DNA of 64,000 nt from Arthrobacter sp. NEB 688 (GTDB lineage Bacteria; Actinomycetota; Actinomycetes; Actinomycetales; Dermatophilaceae). The notes under the pieces are model-generated. The model was not told the origin of the DNA. It did not search any database and saw only the letters and a list, made by a program, of their open reading frames with translations. Shown piece by piece: positions 50,697 to 59,000 of the stretch (position 1 is the first letter of the stretch; each line of letters opens with the position of its first letter). Location: contig NZ_CP053707.1 of NCBI RefSeq assembly GCF_013201035.1, positions 4,013,300 to 4,077,299 on the forward strand, written 5' to 3'. Made by a program: the position numbers and the translations under genes.

Positions 50697-51953
50697 TCAG
50701 CGGTTGGCATCGGCGATCATCCCTGCGGCAACGGTGCGGTTGGTCCCCTCGTCGACGAGGACGAAGCCCCCCGTGCTGCGGTTGCGTCCGTAGTCGTCGC
50801 ACATGAGCGGGACGGTGGTGCGCAGCCGAACTCGACCGATCTCGTTGAGCGAGAGGCCGGTCGCCTCCTCGTCGCGGTGAAGCGTGTTCACGTCGAGTCG
50901 GTACTGGAGATCCCGGACGACGGCGCGCGCCGTGCGGGTCGTGTGCTTGATCGCGTACTTCCGGCCGACCTGGAAGGGCGTCGTCTCGTCCATCCAGCAG
51001 ACCATCGCGTCGATGTCCTGGGTGACGGACGGCATGTTGTGCGGACGGCACAGCATGTCGCCGCGCGAGATGTCGATCTCGTCCTCGAGCCGCACGGTGA
51101 CCGACATCGGCGGGTAGGCCTCGTCGACCTCCCCGTCGGCGGTCTCGACGGCCGCGATCCGCGTGGTGAACCCGGAGGGCAGCACCATGACGTCGTCGCC
51201 CTTGCGCAGGACGCCGCCCACGACCTGACCCGCGTAGCCGCGGTAGTCGTGGTGTGCGTCCGACTGCGGCCGGATGACGTACTGCACGGGGAAGCGGGTG
51301 TCGATGAGGTTGCGGTCGCTCGCGACGTGGACGTTCTCGAGGTGGTGCAGCAGGCTCGCGCCCGTGTACCAGGGCATGTTCTCGGAGCGCTCGACGACGT
51401 TGTCGCCGCGCAGCGCCGAGACCGGGATGACCTCGAGGTCCGGCACGCGCAGCTTCGTCGCGAAGCCGACGAACTCCTCGCGCAGCCGCTCGAAGACCTC
51501 CTGCGAGTAGTCGACGAGGTCCATCTTGTTGACGACGAGGACGAGGTGCGGCACCTGCAGCAGCGTCGCGAGGAACGCGTGCCGCCGGCTCTGCTCGACC
51601 AGGCCCTTGCGGGCGTCGACGAGGACGAGCGCGAGGTCGGCGGTCGAGGCGCCGGTCACCATGTTGCGGGTGTACTGGATGTGCCCCGGCGTGTCCGCGA
51701 TGATGAACTTGCGCTTGGGAGAGGCGAAGTAGCGATACGCGACGTCGATCGTGATGCCCTGCTCGCGCTCGGCGCGCAGGCCGTCGGTGAGCAGCGCGAG
51801 GTTGGTGTAGTCCTCACCGCGCTCCCGGCTGACCCGCTCGACCGCGTCGATCTGGTCCTGGAAGACCGTCTTGGTGTCGTAGAGGAGCCGCCCGATGAGG
51901 GTGCTCTTGCCGTCGTCGACCGACCCGGCGGTCGCGAACCGGAGGATGTCCAT
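50697..51953 (-). CDS. cysN: Sulfate adenylyltransferase large (GTPase) subunit
   Basis: A 418-residue EF-Tu-like GTPase that drives ATP sulfurylase. G1 ATAGSVDDGKSTLIGRLLYD, G3 IADTPGHIQYTRNM and G4 VVNKMDLVDYS are intact, and YTNLALLTDGLRAEREQGITIDVAYR (in pieces TDGLRAEREQGIT) marks CysN/NodQ. It ends after the EF-Tu domain III, with no fused CysC kinase. ATG at 51953 shares a base with the cysD stop (TGATG). With CysD it makes APS from sulfate and ATP. Its place beside three sulfotransferases suggests dedicated supply for polysaccharide sulfation. Confidence 0.95.
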   Translation of the reverse strand: MDILRFATAGSVDDGKSTLIGRLLYDTKTVFQDQIDAVERVSRERGEDYTNLALLTDGLRAEREQGITIDVAYRYFASPKRKFIIADTPGHIQYTRNMVTGASTADLALVLVDARKGLVEQSRRHAFLATLLQVPHLVLVVNKMDLVDYSQEVFERLREEFVGFATKLRVPDLEVIPVSALRGDNVVERSENMPWYTGASLLHHLENVHVASDRNLIDTRFPVQYVIRPQSDAHHDYRGYAGQVVGGVLRKGDDVMVLPSGFTTRIAAVETADGEVDEAYPPMSVTVRLEDEIDISRGDMLCRPHNMPSVTQDIDAMVCWMDETTPFQVGRKYAIKHTTRTARAVVRDLQYRLDVNTLHRDEEATGLSLNEIGRVRLRTTVPLMCDDYGRNRSTGGFVLVDEGTNRTVAAGMIADANR

Positions 51954-52855
51954 CAGAAGTACCCCTCGCGCTTGCGGTCCTCCATGGAGGACTCGCTGAA
52001 CTTGTCGTCGCCGCGGGTGGCCCCGCGCTCGGTGATGCGGGTGGACGCCACCTCGTCGATGACGGCGGCGACCGTGTCGGCGTCGCTCTCGACGGCGGCG
52101 GTCAGGCTCGCGTCCCCGACCGTGCGGTAGCGGACCCGCCGCGTCCGGACGACCTCGCCGTCGCGCGGGCGGATGAACTCGTTGACCGCGTAGAGCATCC
52201 CGCCGCGGTCGACGACGTCGCGCTCGTGCGCGAAGTAGATCGACGGCAGCTCGATGCCGTCCTGCTCGATGTAGTGCCAGATGTCGAGCTCGGTCCAGTT
52301 CGAGAGCGGGAAGACCCGGATGCTCTCGCCCGGGTGGATCCGGCTGTTGAAGAGGTTCCACAGCTCGGGCCGCTGGTTCTTGGGGTCCCACTGGCCGAAG
52401 TCGTCGCGGAAGGAGAAGATCCGCTCCTTGGCGCGGGCCTTGTCCTCGTCGCGCCGGGCCCCGCCGAAGACGGCCGTGTAGGCGCCCTTGTCGAGCGCGT
52501 CGAGGAGCACCGGGGTCTGGATCCGGTTGCGGGTGCCGTCCGGCGGCGCGGTGACCGAGCCGTTGTCGATCGCCTCCTGGACCGACGCGACGACGAGGTT
52601 GACCCCGAGCTCGGCCACCCGGCGGTCGCGGTACTCGAGGACCTCGGGGAAGTTGTGCCCGGTGTCGACGTGGAGGACCGAGAAGGGGATGCGCGCCGGG
52701 CGGAAGGCCCGCTCGGCGAGCCGCAGCATGACGATGGAGTCCTTGCCGCCGGAGAAGAGGAGGACGGGTCGCTCGAACTCGGCGACGACCTCCCGGATGA
52801 TGTAGATCGCCTCCGCCTCGAGGGCCTGGAGGTGGCTCAGCTGGTACTGGCTCAT
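51953..52855 (-). CDS. cysD: Sulfate adenylyltransferase small subunit
   Basis: A 300-residue N-type ATP pyrophosphatase. The PP-loop is LLFSGGKDSIVMLRLAERAF; VLHVDTGHNFPEVLEYRDRR and GGARRDEDKARAKERIFSFRD are canonical CysD segments, and the C-terminal ERKREGYF end is typical. It forms APS with CysN. Its ATG at 52855 overlaps by ATGA the stop of a 46-residue ORF, which in turn overlaps the end of the initiating sugar-transferase gene; all four genes form one tightly coupled operon. Confidence 0.96.
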   Translation of the reverse strand: MSQYQLSHLQALEAEAIYIIREVVAEFERPVLLFSGGKDSIVMLRLAERAFRPARIPFSVLHVDTGHNFPEVLEYRDRRVAELGVNLVVASVQEAIDNGSVTAPPDGTRNRIQTPVLLDALDKGAYTAVFGGARRDEDKARAKERIFSFRDDFGQWDPKNQRPELWNLFNSRIHPGESIRVFPLSNWTELDIWHYIEQDGIELPSIYFAHERDVVDRGGMLYAVNEFIRPRDGEVVRTRRVRYRTVGDASLTAAVESDADTVAAVIDEVASTRITERGATRGDDKFSESSMEDRKREGYF

Positions 52856-52992
52856 GACGCGGGCTGGTCCTTCTCGGTCGTGCGGAGGGCGTCCAGCAGC
52901 GTCGTTGCCACCTCGGGACGAGGAATGGTGCGGAGGGTGCGGTGCGGACCGTCGGTCCGCGCGCGCTCGGCCGCCGTGAGGGCGGCCGGCAT
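52852..52992 (-). CDS. 46-residue ORF wedged between sugar transferase and cysD
   Basis: A 46-residue hydrophilic protein (starts MPAALTAAERARTDG; includes RTIPRPEVATTLLDALRTTE). Its ATG (52992) shares a base with the transferase stop (TGATG) and its stop overlaps the cysD ATG (ATGA). Both ends are thus fixed by coupling signals, which is strong evidence of real translation even though no family is recognised. It has no membrane helix or cysteine. It may be a small adaptor of the sulfation complex, or chiefly a coupling peptide that carries ribosomes from the transferase to cysD. Confidence 0.6.
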   Translation of the reverse strand: MPAALTAAERARTDGPHRTLRTIPRPEVATTLLDALRTTEKDQPAS

Positions 52993-54515
52993 CAGTACGC
53001 TCCCCGGCCCTCGAGGACGGCCTTGGCCGTGCGGACGAGGATCTGGGCGTCGAGCGCGAGCGACCAGTTGTCGACGTACCAGAGGTCGAGCCGGACCGAG
53101 TCGACCCACGAGAGGTCGCTGCGGCCGGAGACCTGCCAGAGGCCGGTCATGCCCGGGCGGACCCGCAGCCGGCGCACGGCGTCGCTCTCGTAGCGGTCGA
53201 CCTCGTCGCGCAGCGGCGGGCGCGGCCCGACGAGCGACATCTCGCCGCGGACGACGTTGATCAGCTGCGGCAGCTCGTCGAGCGAGAAGCGGCGCAGGAG
53301 CGTGCCGACCTTGGTGACGCGCGGGTCGGTGCGCATCTTGAAGAGCACCCCGTTGCCGTCGCTGTGCATCTCCAGGCCCGCCAGGTGGCGGTCGGCGTCG
53401 ACGACCATCGTGCGGAACTTGTACATCGAGAACACGCGGCCGCCCTCGCCGACCCGCTCCTGGCGGAAGAACGCCGGGCCGGGCGAGTCACGGCGCACCA
53501 TCACCGCGAGGGTGATGAGCACCGGGGAGAGCGCGAGGAGCGCGAGCGCGCCGAGGATGCGGTCGCCGGCGAGCTTGGTCGTGTAGCGCCAGCCGCTCTG
53601 CACCGGGCGCTCGACGTGGAGCATCGGGAGGCCGGCGGCGCGGCGCATCGTGAGGCGCGGGCCGGCGACCTCGACGACGCCCGGGGCGACGAGGAGGTCG
53701 ACGTCGCGCTGCTCGAGGGCCCAGCCGAGCCGGCGCAGCGCGTGCCCGGACATCGTCGGGCTGCTCGCGACGGCGACGGCCGTGGCGCCGAGGCGGTCGA
53801 CGACGCTCAGCGCGTCGGCCTCGGTGCCGAGCACCGCGACGCTGGGGTCGTGGCGCAGCGCGTGGTCGTGGGGGTCCGGGACGCAGACACCGAGGACCTG
53901 CATGCCCGTGGTCATCGGGTCCTCCTCGATGCGGTGCGCGACCTCGAGCGCGGCCCGGGCGTCGCCGACGACGACGGTGGGGCGCAGGTTGCGCCCCGCG
54001 AGCCGGGCGCGGACCAGGCGGCGCCGCAGGGCGTAGCGCCCCACGAGCGTCGTGGCGGTCATCACCGGGACGGAGAGGAAGAGCGTGCCGCGCGAGAACT
54101 CCAGCTGGAGGGCGAAGGACGCGAACGCGACGATCGCGACCAGGCCCAGCGCCGAGCGGGTCACCGCGCGGTACTCCTCGGTGCCGGCGCCGACGTATCG
54201 CGTGGCGTAGGCACCGTTGTGCGCGAGCACGACGAGCCAGGCCAGCGCGACGACGACGAGCGTCAGCCGCGCGGACTCGACCTGCCCGGGGATGGTCTGC
54301 CCGGACCCCAGGAGCGCGTTGCGCCCGAGGATCCCGACGGCGACCCCGGTGAGCGCGGCGAGCGCGTCGACCGCGATCACCGCACGTCGGTGCGCCTTCT
54401 CCCAGGAGGCCAGACCGGCCCTGACCTGGGCATGGCCGAAGGAGGCCAGATCAATATGGGCCACGCGCGCCGGCGTGACCGTGGAACGTCCATGGGCTTC
54501 TTGAGCAATGCTCAT
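52992..54515 (-). CDS. Exopolysaccharide polyprenyl glycosylphosphotransferase (initiating enzyme)
   Basis: A 507-residue polyisoprenyl-phosphate hexose-1-phosphate transferase. Four or five N-terminal membrane helices (about 45-170) are followed by a CoA-binding-like domain (RPTVVVGDARAALEVAHRI). A further helix (ILGALALLALSPVLITLAVMV) opens the catalytic WbaP/BcaP domain: SPGPAFFRQERVGEGGRVF, MYKFRTMVVDAD, LRRFSLDELPQLINVVRGEM, MSLVGPRPPLRDEV and RPGMTGLWQVSGRSDL. It loads the first sugar-phosphate onto undecaprenyl phosphate. It leads the operon that continues through cysD and cysN. Confidence 0.94.
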   Translation of the reverse strand: MSIAQEAHGRSTVTPARVAHIDLASFGHAQVRAGLASWEKAHRRAVIAVDALAALTGVAVGILGRNALLGSGQTIPGQVESARLTLVVVALAWLVVLAHNGAYATRYVGAGTEEYRAVTRSALGLVAIVAFASFALQLEFSRGTLFLSVPVMTATTLVGRYALRRRLVRARLAGRNLRPTVVVGDARAALEVAHRIEEDPMTTGMQVLGVCVPDPHDHALRHDPSVAVLGTEADALSVVDRLGATAVAVASSPTMSGHALRRLGWALEQRDVDLLVAPGVVEVAGPRLTMRRAAGLPMLHVERPVQSGWRYTTKLAGDRILGALALLALSPVLITLAVMVRRDSPGPAFFRQERVGEGGRVFSMYKFRTMVVDADRHLAGLEMHSDGNGVLFKMRTDPRVTKVGTLLRRFSLDELPQLINVVRGEMSLVGPRPPLRDEVDRYESDAVRRLRVRPGMTGLWQVSGRSDLSWVDSVRLDLWYVDNWSLALDAQILVRTAKAVLEGRGAY

Positions 54516-54771
54516 CGAACCGTCGACCCCTGCAAATCGAACGTGATTCGAAGAGCGACGATGGCGTCGGCCCCTGCTACCGGACAGCCACCCTCGTCGA
54601 TCCTCACGTCGCGGCCGGCCCTGCTTCCGGTCGTGACGTCTGGGTGGACTCTAGCGCCTGGCCCGGACCCCCTGCAGACGTTTCGTGAAAGTTCACTGAC
54701 GGAATCTTGACGGAACCCTGATCCAGCGGCCCGGGCCCGCCCGGGAGCGGCCTCGACGTGGTCGCCGCAGG
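54516..54771. other. Intergenic region between island and pth
   Basis: 256 bp at the right border of the exopolysaccharide island. It contains the direct-repeat operator candidate and probable promoter of the leftward operon. There is no tRNA, inverted terminal repeat or insertion-sequence remnant to mark an integration boundary. Confidence 0.55.
54685..54715 (-). promoter_or_regulatory. Direct-repeat operator candidate upstream of the exopolysaccharide-sulfation operon
   Basis: On the minus strand two TTCCGTCA boxes (54708-54715 and 54697-54704) are spaced exactly 11 bp, one helical turn, followed by a GTGAA-CT-TTCAC-like inverted pair (54685-54696). Eleven-base direct repeats are typical of OmpR/PhoB-class response regulators. 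They lie about 180 bases before the initiating transferase start. A TAGAGT -10-like box follows about 35-40 bases downstream (near 54650). Confidence 0.45.
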
Positions 54772-55374
54772 TCAGCGGGGTGCGTGCACCCGCTGCTGGG
54801 CGTCGAGCAGGCCGAGGGTCACGAGCTGCTCGACCGCGTCGGCGGCGTCGTCGAGCAGGAAGGGCAGCTCCTTGCGCTCGGTCGGCGAGAAGTCGCGCAG
54901 GACGAAGTCGGCGGCGTCCATCCGCCCCGGCGGACGACCGATGCCGACGCGGACGCGGTGGTAGTCCTTGGTGCCGAGCGAGGACGAGATCGAGCGCAGG
55001 CCGTTGTGACCGCCTTCTCCCCCACCGCGTTTGAGGCGGACGGTCCCGGCGTCGATGTCGAGCTCGTCGTGCACGACGACGAGCCGGTCGGCGGGCACGG
55101 AGAAGAAGGAGAGCAGCGCCTTGACCGGGCCGCCGGACTCGTTCATGTAGCAGGAGGGCACGGCGACGACGACCGGCGGGCCGGGCACCCCTCCGGGGCC
55201 GGTGCCCAGGCGCACCTGCGCCGCGACCGCGCGCGCCTTGTGGGTCCGCAGCGTGTCTCCGCCGCGGCGGGCCAGCTCGTCGACGACCATCGCCCCGACG
55301 TTGTGGCGGTTGCCCGCGTAGCGCGGCCCGGGGTTGCCGAGTCCGACGACGAGCCAGGGTCCGGTGTCCGTCAC
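54772..55374 (-). CDS. pth: Peptidyl-tRNA hydrolase
   Basis: A 200-residue enzyme that recycles tRNA from prematurely released peptidyl-tRNA. Signature segments are [24 protein letters not shown] (pieces [17 protein letters not shown], with the catalytic His), [41 protein letters not shown] (pieces [21 protein letters not shown]) and [16 protein letters not shown]. The GTG start at 55374 gives the usual length. It lies downstream of rplY in the same direction with a hairpin between. Confidence 0.95.
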   Translation of the reverse strand: MTDTGPWLVVGLGNPGPRYAGNRHNVGAMVVDELARRGGDTLRTHKARAVAAQVRLGTGPGGVPGPPVVVAVPSCYMNESGGPVKALLSFFSVPADRLVVVHDELDIDAGTVRLKRGGGEGGHNGLRSISSSLGTKDYHRVRVGIGRPPGRMDAADFVLRDFSPTERKELPFLLDDAADAVEQLVTLGLLDAQQRVHAPR

Positions 55375-55408
55375 GGCGTCGATTGTGCCATCCGCGCCGG
55401 GGACGCCG

Positions 55409-55440
55409 ACGGGGCCCGGTCCGTGCGGACCGGGCCCCGT
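55409..55440 (-). terminator. Hairpin between rplY and pth
   Basis: Perfect 15-base arms (55409-55423, 55426-55440) around a two-base centre, 20 bp past the rplY stop. It probably attenuates transcription into pth. Confidence 0.75.
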
Positions 55441-55460
55441 GCGGGACGTGCGGGTGGGGC

Positions 55461-56147
55461 TCAGGCCTCGTCGGAGGCCTTCTCCTCGTCGCCCTCGGTG
55501 GACTCGCCCTCGGCGGCCTCGGACTCCGCGGCCTCCTCGTCGGACTCCTCGCGCTCGATGCCGGCCTCGGCCTCGGCCTCCTCGAGCTCGGCCTCGAGCT
55601 CCTCGGCCGTGATCTGCTGCGTGATGTTGACGACCAGGGCCTCGGGGTCGGTGACGAGCGTGGCGCCGGCCGGGAGGGTCAGCTCGCTCGCGAGGACCTG
55701 GGTGCCGACCTCGGCGCCCTCGATCGAGTGGACGACGCTCTCGGGGATGTTCGTGGCCTCGACCTCGAGCTCGACGGTCGCCATGACGGTGGTGACGACG
55801 GTCTCCGGGGCGGCCTCGCCCTCGAGGTGCACGGGCACCTCGACGGTGACCTTCTCGCCGCGGCGGACGACGACGAGGTCGACGTGCTCGATGACCGGCT
55901 TGATCGGGTCGCGCTGCACGTCCTTGGCGAGCGCGAGGTGCTCCTTGCCGTCGATGACGAGCGTCAGGAGGGCGTTGGTCTGCTTGAGCGCGAGCATCGA
56001 CTCGTGGCCCGGCAGGGTGATGTGGACCGGCTCGGTGCCGTGGCCGTACATGACGGCGGGGATCTTGTGGTCGCGGCGGATCTTGCGGGCCGCGCCCTTG
56101 CCGAACTGGGTGCGCTGCTCGGCGACGAGCTTCGTGGTGTCGGACAT
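55461..56147 (-). CDS. rplY: 50S ribosomal protein L25 (general stress protein CTC type)
   Basis: A 228-residue L25/TL5 protein that binds 5S rRNA. The N-terminal L25 domain shows [20 protein letters not shown] and HEHVDLV-like [15 protein letters not shown]; the C-terminal TL5 domain shows [17 protein letters not shown] and [15 protein letters not shown]. The tail of about 40 residues is almost entirely acidic and alanine-rich, common in actinobacteria. ATG at 56147 follows CCAGGAG. Confidence 0.95.
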   Translation of the reverse strand: MSDTTKLVAEQRTQFGKGAARKIRRDHKIPAVMYGHGTEPVHITLPGHESMLALKQTNALLTLVIDGKEHLALAKDVQRDPIKPVIEHVDLVVVRRGEKVTVEVPVHLEGEAAPETVVTTVMATVELEVEATNIPESVVHSIEGAEVGTQVLASELTLPAGATLVTDPEALVVNITQQITAEELEAELEEAEAEAGIEREESDEEAAESEAAEGESTEGDEEKASDEA

Positions 56148-56353
56148 CGGGTACTCCTGGGGTGGTTCGGGAAGCTGGACGGTGCGTCCTCGACGCGGGG
56201 CGTGGCACCGGACCGGCGCGCGAACGGCCCGCGGACCGTCCCGGGGGAGGTCTGCGCACCGCCAGCGTCGATCACGGACGGTCGCGGGGCCGTGTGGCCC
56301 GCCCGGACTTCCTCGTCCGGTGCGACGTCCCTCGCCGAGGCAACCCCGAGAGT

Positions 56354-57325
56354 CTAGGCGACGGGGGACGGTAGGTCGAAATCGGCCCGCTCCGCCGTCC
56401 CGACGTCGGCCCGGGCCCGCTCCCCCAGCCGCACGGCCGCCACCCCCACGAGGATGACGACGCCGCCCACGAGCTGCCAGGGCCCGGGCAGCTCGCCGAG
56501 GACCAGCCAGGCGAAGAGCACGGCGAAGAGCACCTCGGTGAGCCCGACGAACGAGGCGAGGGTCGACCCGAGGTGACGGGCGCCGAGGACGCCCAGGACG
56601 TAGGCGACGGCGGCCGCGACGACGACGAGCTCGGCGAGGGCGAGCCACGCCGGGGTGGGGTGCCCCGCGACGTCGACGCGCGCGGCGCCGACCCGCATCG
56701 GGAGCACGCCGGCGGCGCCGAGCGCGCCGAGGACGAGCGCCCCGGCCCCGAGCCCGAGGCCGGCGAAGGTGAACGGGGGCAGCGTCGTCTCGCGGGCGGC
56801 CAGCACGTAGTGGCCGGCCAGGCCGGTGGCGGCGAGCAGCCCCCAGGCGACGCCGACGAGGTCGGGCGTCGCCTGGCCCGTGACGTCGAGGACGAGCACG
56901 AGGCCGGCCAGCGCGAGGAGGATGCCGACGCCGGTGAGCCGGTGCGGCGCCCGACGGGTGAGCGCCCACACCGCGAGGACGACGAGGACGATGCCGAGGT
57001 ACTCGACGAGCAGGGCGACCCCGACGGCGAGGCGCTCGACGGCCTGGAAGTAGCCCAGCTGGGCGGCGGCCACGGCGAGGCACCCGTAGAGCCCGACGAG
57101 CGGGAGCTCGCGAGCCACGGCACGCAGCCGGTGGCGCACCTGCCACAGCCCGATGGGGAGCAGGAGCACGGCGGCCCCGGCGATGCGCAGGAGGACGACC
57201 GTGCTCGGTGACCAGCCGGCCTCGATGAGCGACTTCGCGAACGGGCCGGAGGTGCCGAACGCCGCGCTCGAGAGCACGAGGGCGAGCAGCCCCACGCCCA
57301 TCCGTCCGTGCTGCGCCTCGACCAC
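56354..57325 (-). CDS. EamA-family (drug/metabolite) transporter
   Basis: A 323-residue protein with ten hydrophobic segments arranged as two EamA repeats. TM1 carries VLSSAAFGTSGPFAKSLIEAG, the first repeat contains LGYFQAVERLAVGVALLVEYLG, and the second ends with GLTEVLFAVLFAWLVLGELP, a family hallmark. It exports or imports small metabolites; the substrate is unknown. ATG at 57325; an internal ATG eight codons on is possible. It is divergent from the CGNR regulator gene, with 87 bp between, so that protein may regulate it. Confidence 0.88.
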   Translation of the reverse strand: MVEAQHGRMGVGLLALVLSSAAFGTSGPFAKSLIEAGWSPSTVVLLRIAGAAVLLLPIGLWQVRHRLRAVARELPLVGLYGCLAVAAAQLGYFQAVERLAVGVALLVEYLGIVLVVLAVWALTRRAPHRLTGVGILLALAGLVLVLDVTGQATPDLVGVAWGLLAATGLAGHYVLAARETTLPPFTFAGLGLGAGALVLGALGAAGVLPMRVGAARVDVAGHPTPAWLALAELVVVAAAVAYVLGVLGARHLGSTLASFVGLTEVLFAVLFAWLVLGELPGPWQLVGGVVILVGVAAVRLGERARADVGTAERADFDLPSPVA

Positions 57326-57365
57326 GACCGACCTCCGCTGCCCGCGGCCCGTGTCAGGACCGACA

Positions 57366-57380
57366 TATGATGACGGTCAT
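57366..57380 (+). promoter_or_regulatory. -10-like box and short palindrome before CGNR gene
   Basis: TATGAT (57366-57371) is followed by ATGAC-G-GTCAT (57370-57380). This is the only promoter-like sequence in the 87-bp divergent space; the palindrome could be the autoregulatory site. Confidence 0.4.
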
Positions 57381-57412
57381 GACGCTAGAGCCTCGACGTG
57401 TCAGGAGTCAAG

Positions 57413-57970
57413 ATGCTGTTCACTGCTGACACGGACCTGACACTCGGTCACGCGGCGGCGGTCGCGAACACCGGGCCCGGCCCCGGCCACGAGGACCGCG
57501 AGGACCTCCCCGACCTCGCCGCGCTCCGGGCCTGGTTCGACCGGTGGGAGTGGACCGGCCGCCGGCCCTCCGGCGACGCCGAGGTCGAGGCCGTCCACGC
57601 CCTGCGCCCGCGGCTGCGGCGCCTCTGGTCGCTACGGGACGAGGCCCTCGTCGAGGAGGTCAACGCCCTGCTCGCCGAGGGCGGGGCGCTCCCCCGGCTC
57701 GTGCGGCACGGCGACGTCGGCTGGCACGTCCACGCCACGTCGGACGACGCCCCGATCGCGCAGCGCATCGCCGTCGAGGTCGGGATAGCCCTCGTCGACG
57801 TCATCCGCGCCGACGAGGTCGACCGGCTGCGGGTGTGCGCCGGCGAGGACTGCGAGGACCTGCTCGTCGACCTCTCGCGCAACCGGTCGCGCAAGTTCTG
57901 CGACGGCACGTGCGGCACGCGCGCGAACGTCGCCGCCTACCGCGCCCGCCGGGCGGCCGCCGGGTCCTGA
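57413..57970 (+). CDS. CGNR zinc-finger / ABATE-domain transcriptional regulator
   Basis: A 185-residue protein with an N-terminal ABATE-like helical domain (DLPDLAALRAWFDRWEW) and a C-terminal CGNR zinc finger. The finger's ligands are in RLRVCAGEDCEDLLVDLSRN and RKFCDGTCGTRANVAAYRAR; the signature CGNR reads CGTR here. Such proteins are presumed DNA-binding regulators. ATG at 57413 was chosen for the AGGAG five bases before it; GTG at 57398 is an alternative. It converges on prs and is divergent from the EamA transporter. Confidence 0.9.
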   Translation: MLFTADTDLTLGHAAAVANTGPGPGHEDREDLPDLAALRAWFDRWEWTGRRPSGDAEVEAVHALRPRLRRLWSLRDEALVEEVNALLAEGGALPRLVRHGDVGWHVHATSDDAPIAQRIAVEVGIALVDVIRADEVDRLRVCAGEDCEDLLVDLSRNRSRKFCDGTCGTRANVAAYRARRAAAGS

Positions 57971-57995
57971 CCCGGGCGGCGCCCGTCGGCGTGGG

Positions 57996-59000
57996 TCAGG
58001 CGCGGCCGCCGAAGAGGCTCGTCACCGAGCCGTCCTCGAAGACCTCCTTGACCGCCGCGCTGATGAGCGGGGCGATCGAGAGGGTCGTGAGGCCCGCGAA
58101 CTCCTTCTCGGGGGCGATCGGCAGCGTGTTGGTCACGATGACCTCGCGCGCCGAGCACGCCTCGAGCCGCTCGACGGCCGGCTCCGAGAGGATCGCGTGG
58201 GTGGCCGCGATGACGACGTCCTTGGCCCCGTCGGCCATCAGCGCGTCGGCGGCCTTGGTGATCGTGCCGCCGGTGTCGATCATGTCGTCGACGAGGACGC
58301 AGACCCGGCCGCGCACGTCGCCGACGACCCGGTTGGCGACGCTCTCGTTGGGCCGGTTGATGTCGCGGGTCTTGTGGATGAACGCCAGCGGCGCCCCGCC
58401 GAGGCGCTTGGACCACTGCTCGGCGACCTTGATCCGGCCGGCGTCCGGCGAGACGACCGCGAGGTCCTCGTCGCCGTACTTGCGCGCGACGTACTCCGAG
58501 AGCACGGGGATGGCCATGAGGTGGTCGACCGGGCCGTCGAAGAAGCCCTGGATCTGGTCGGTGTGCAGGTCGACGCAGATGAGCCGGTCGGCGCCCGCGG
58601 TGCGGAACATGTCGGCGACGAGCCGGGCGCTGATCGGCTCGCGGCCGCGGTGCTTCTTGTCCTGGCGGGCGTACCCGTAGAACGGCATGACGACCGTGAT
58701 GCGCTTGGCGCTGGCCCGCTTGAGCGCGTCCACCATGAGCAGGTGCTCCATGATGTTCTCGTTGATCGGGCTCGTGTGGCTCTGGATGACGAAGGCGTCC
58801 GAGCCGCGCACGGACTCCTCGAAGCGGACGTAGATCTCGCCGTTCGCGAAGTCGTAGGCGCTCGTCGGCACGAGCTCGGTGCCGAGCTGCGCCGCGACCT
58901 CCTGCGCGAGACCGGGGTTGGCACGGCCCGAGAAGACCATGAGCTGCTTCTTCGGCCGCTTGCGGATGTTGGCCGAGGGCGGTCGGTTCTCTTTGCTCAC
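57996..59000 (-). CDS. prs: Ribose-phosphate diphosphokinase (PRPP synthetase)
   Basis: A 334-residue class I enzyme making PRPP from ribose 5-phosphate and ATP. VFSGRANPGLAQEVA opens the protein; the flexible-loop and ATP region is MPFYGYARQDKKHRGREPIS; the signature DLHTDQIQGFFDGPVDHL and the PRPP loop VLVDDMIDTGGTITKA are intact. GTG at 59000 overlaps the glmU stop (GTGA), the usual glmU-prs coupling in actinobacteria. Confidence 0.97.
   Translation of the reverse strand: MSKENRPPSANIRKRPKKQLMVFSGRANPGLAQEVAAQLGTELVPTSAYDFANGEIYVRFEESVRGSDAFVIQSHTSPINENIMEHLLMVDALKRASAKRITVVMPFYGYARQDKKHRGREPISARLVADMFRTAGADRLICVDLHTDQIQGFFDGPVDHLMAIPVLSEYVARKYGDEDLAVVSPDAGRIKVAEQWSKRLGGAPLAFIHKTRDINRPNESVANRVVGDVRGRVCVLVDDMIDTGGTITKAADALMADGAKDVVIAATHAILSEPAVERLEACSAREVIVTNTLPIAPEKEFAGLTTLSIAPLISAAVKEVFEDGSVTSLFGGRA

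Noticed and set aside
46088..50806. Very long open frame on the plus strand opposite the large secreted protein
   Set aside because: It is the GC-driven shadow of the real minus-strand gene: arginine/glycine/alanine-rich, no domains, and the minus frame has signal peptide, malectin and PKD motifs.
29023..54515. Recent horizontal acquisition of the exopolysaccharide island
   Set aside because: No change in base composition, no mobility genes and no boundary repeats are visible; the variable position between core genes is suggestive only.
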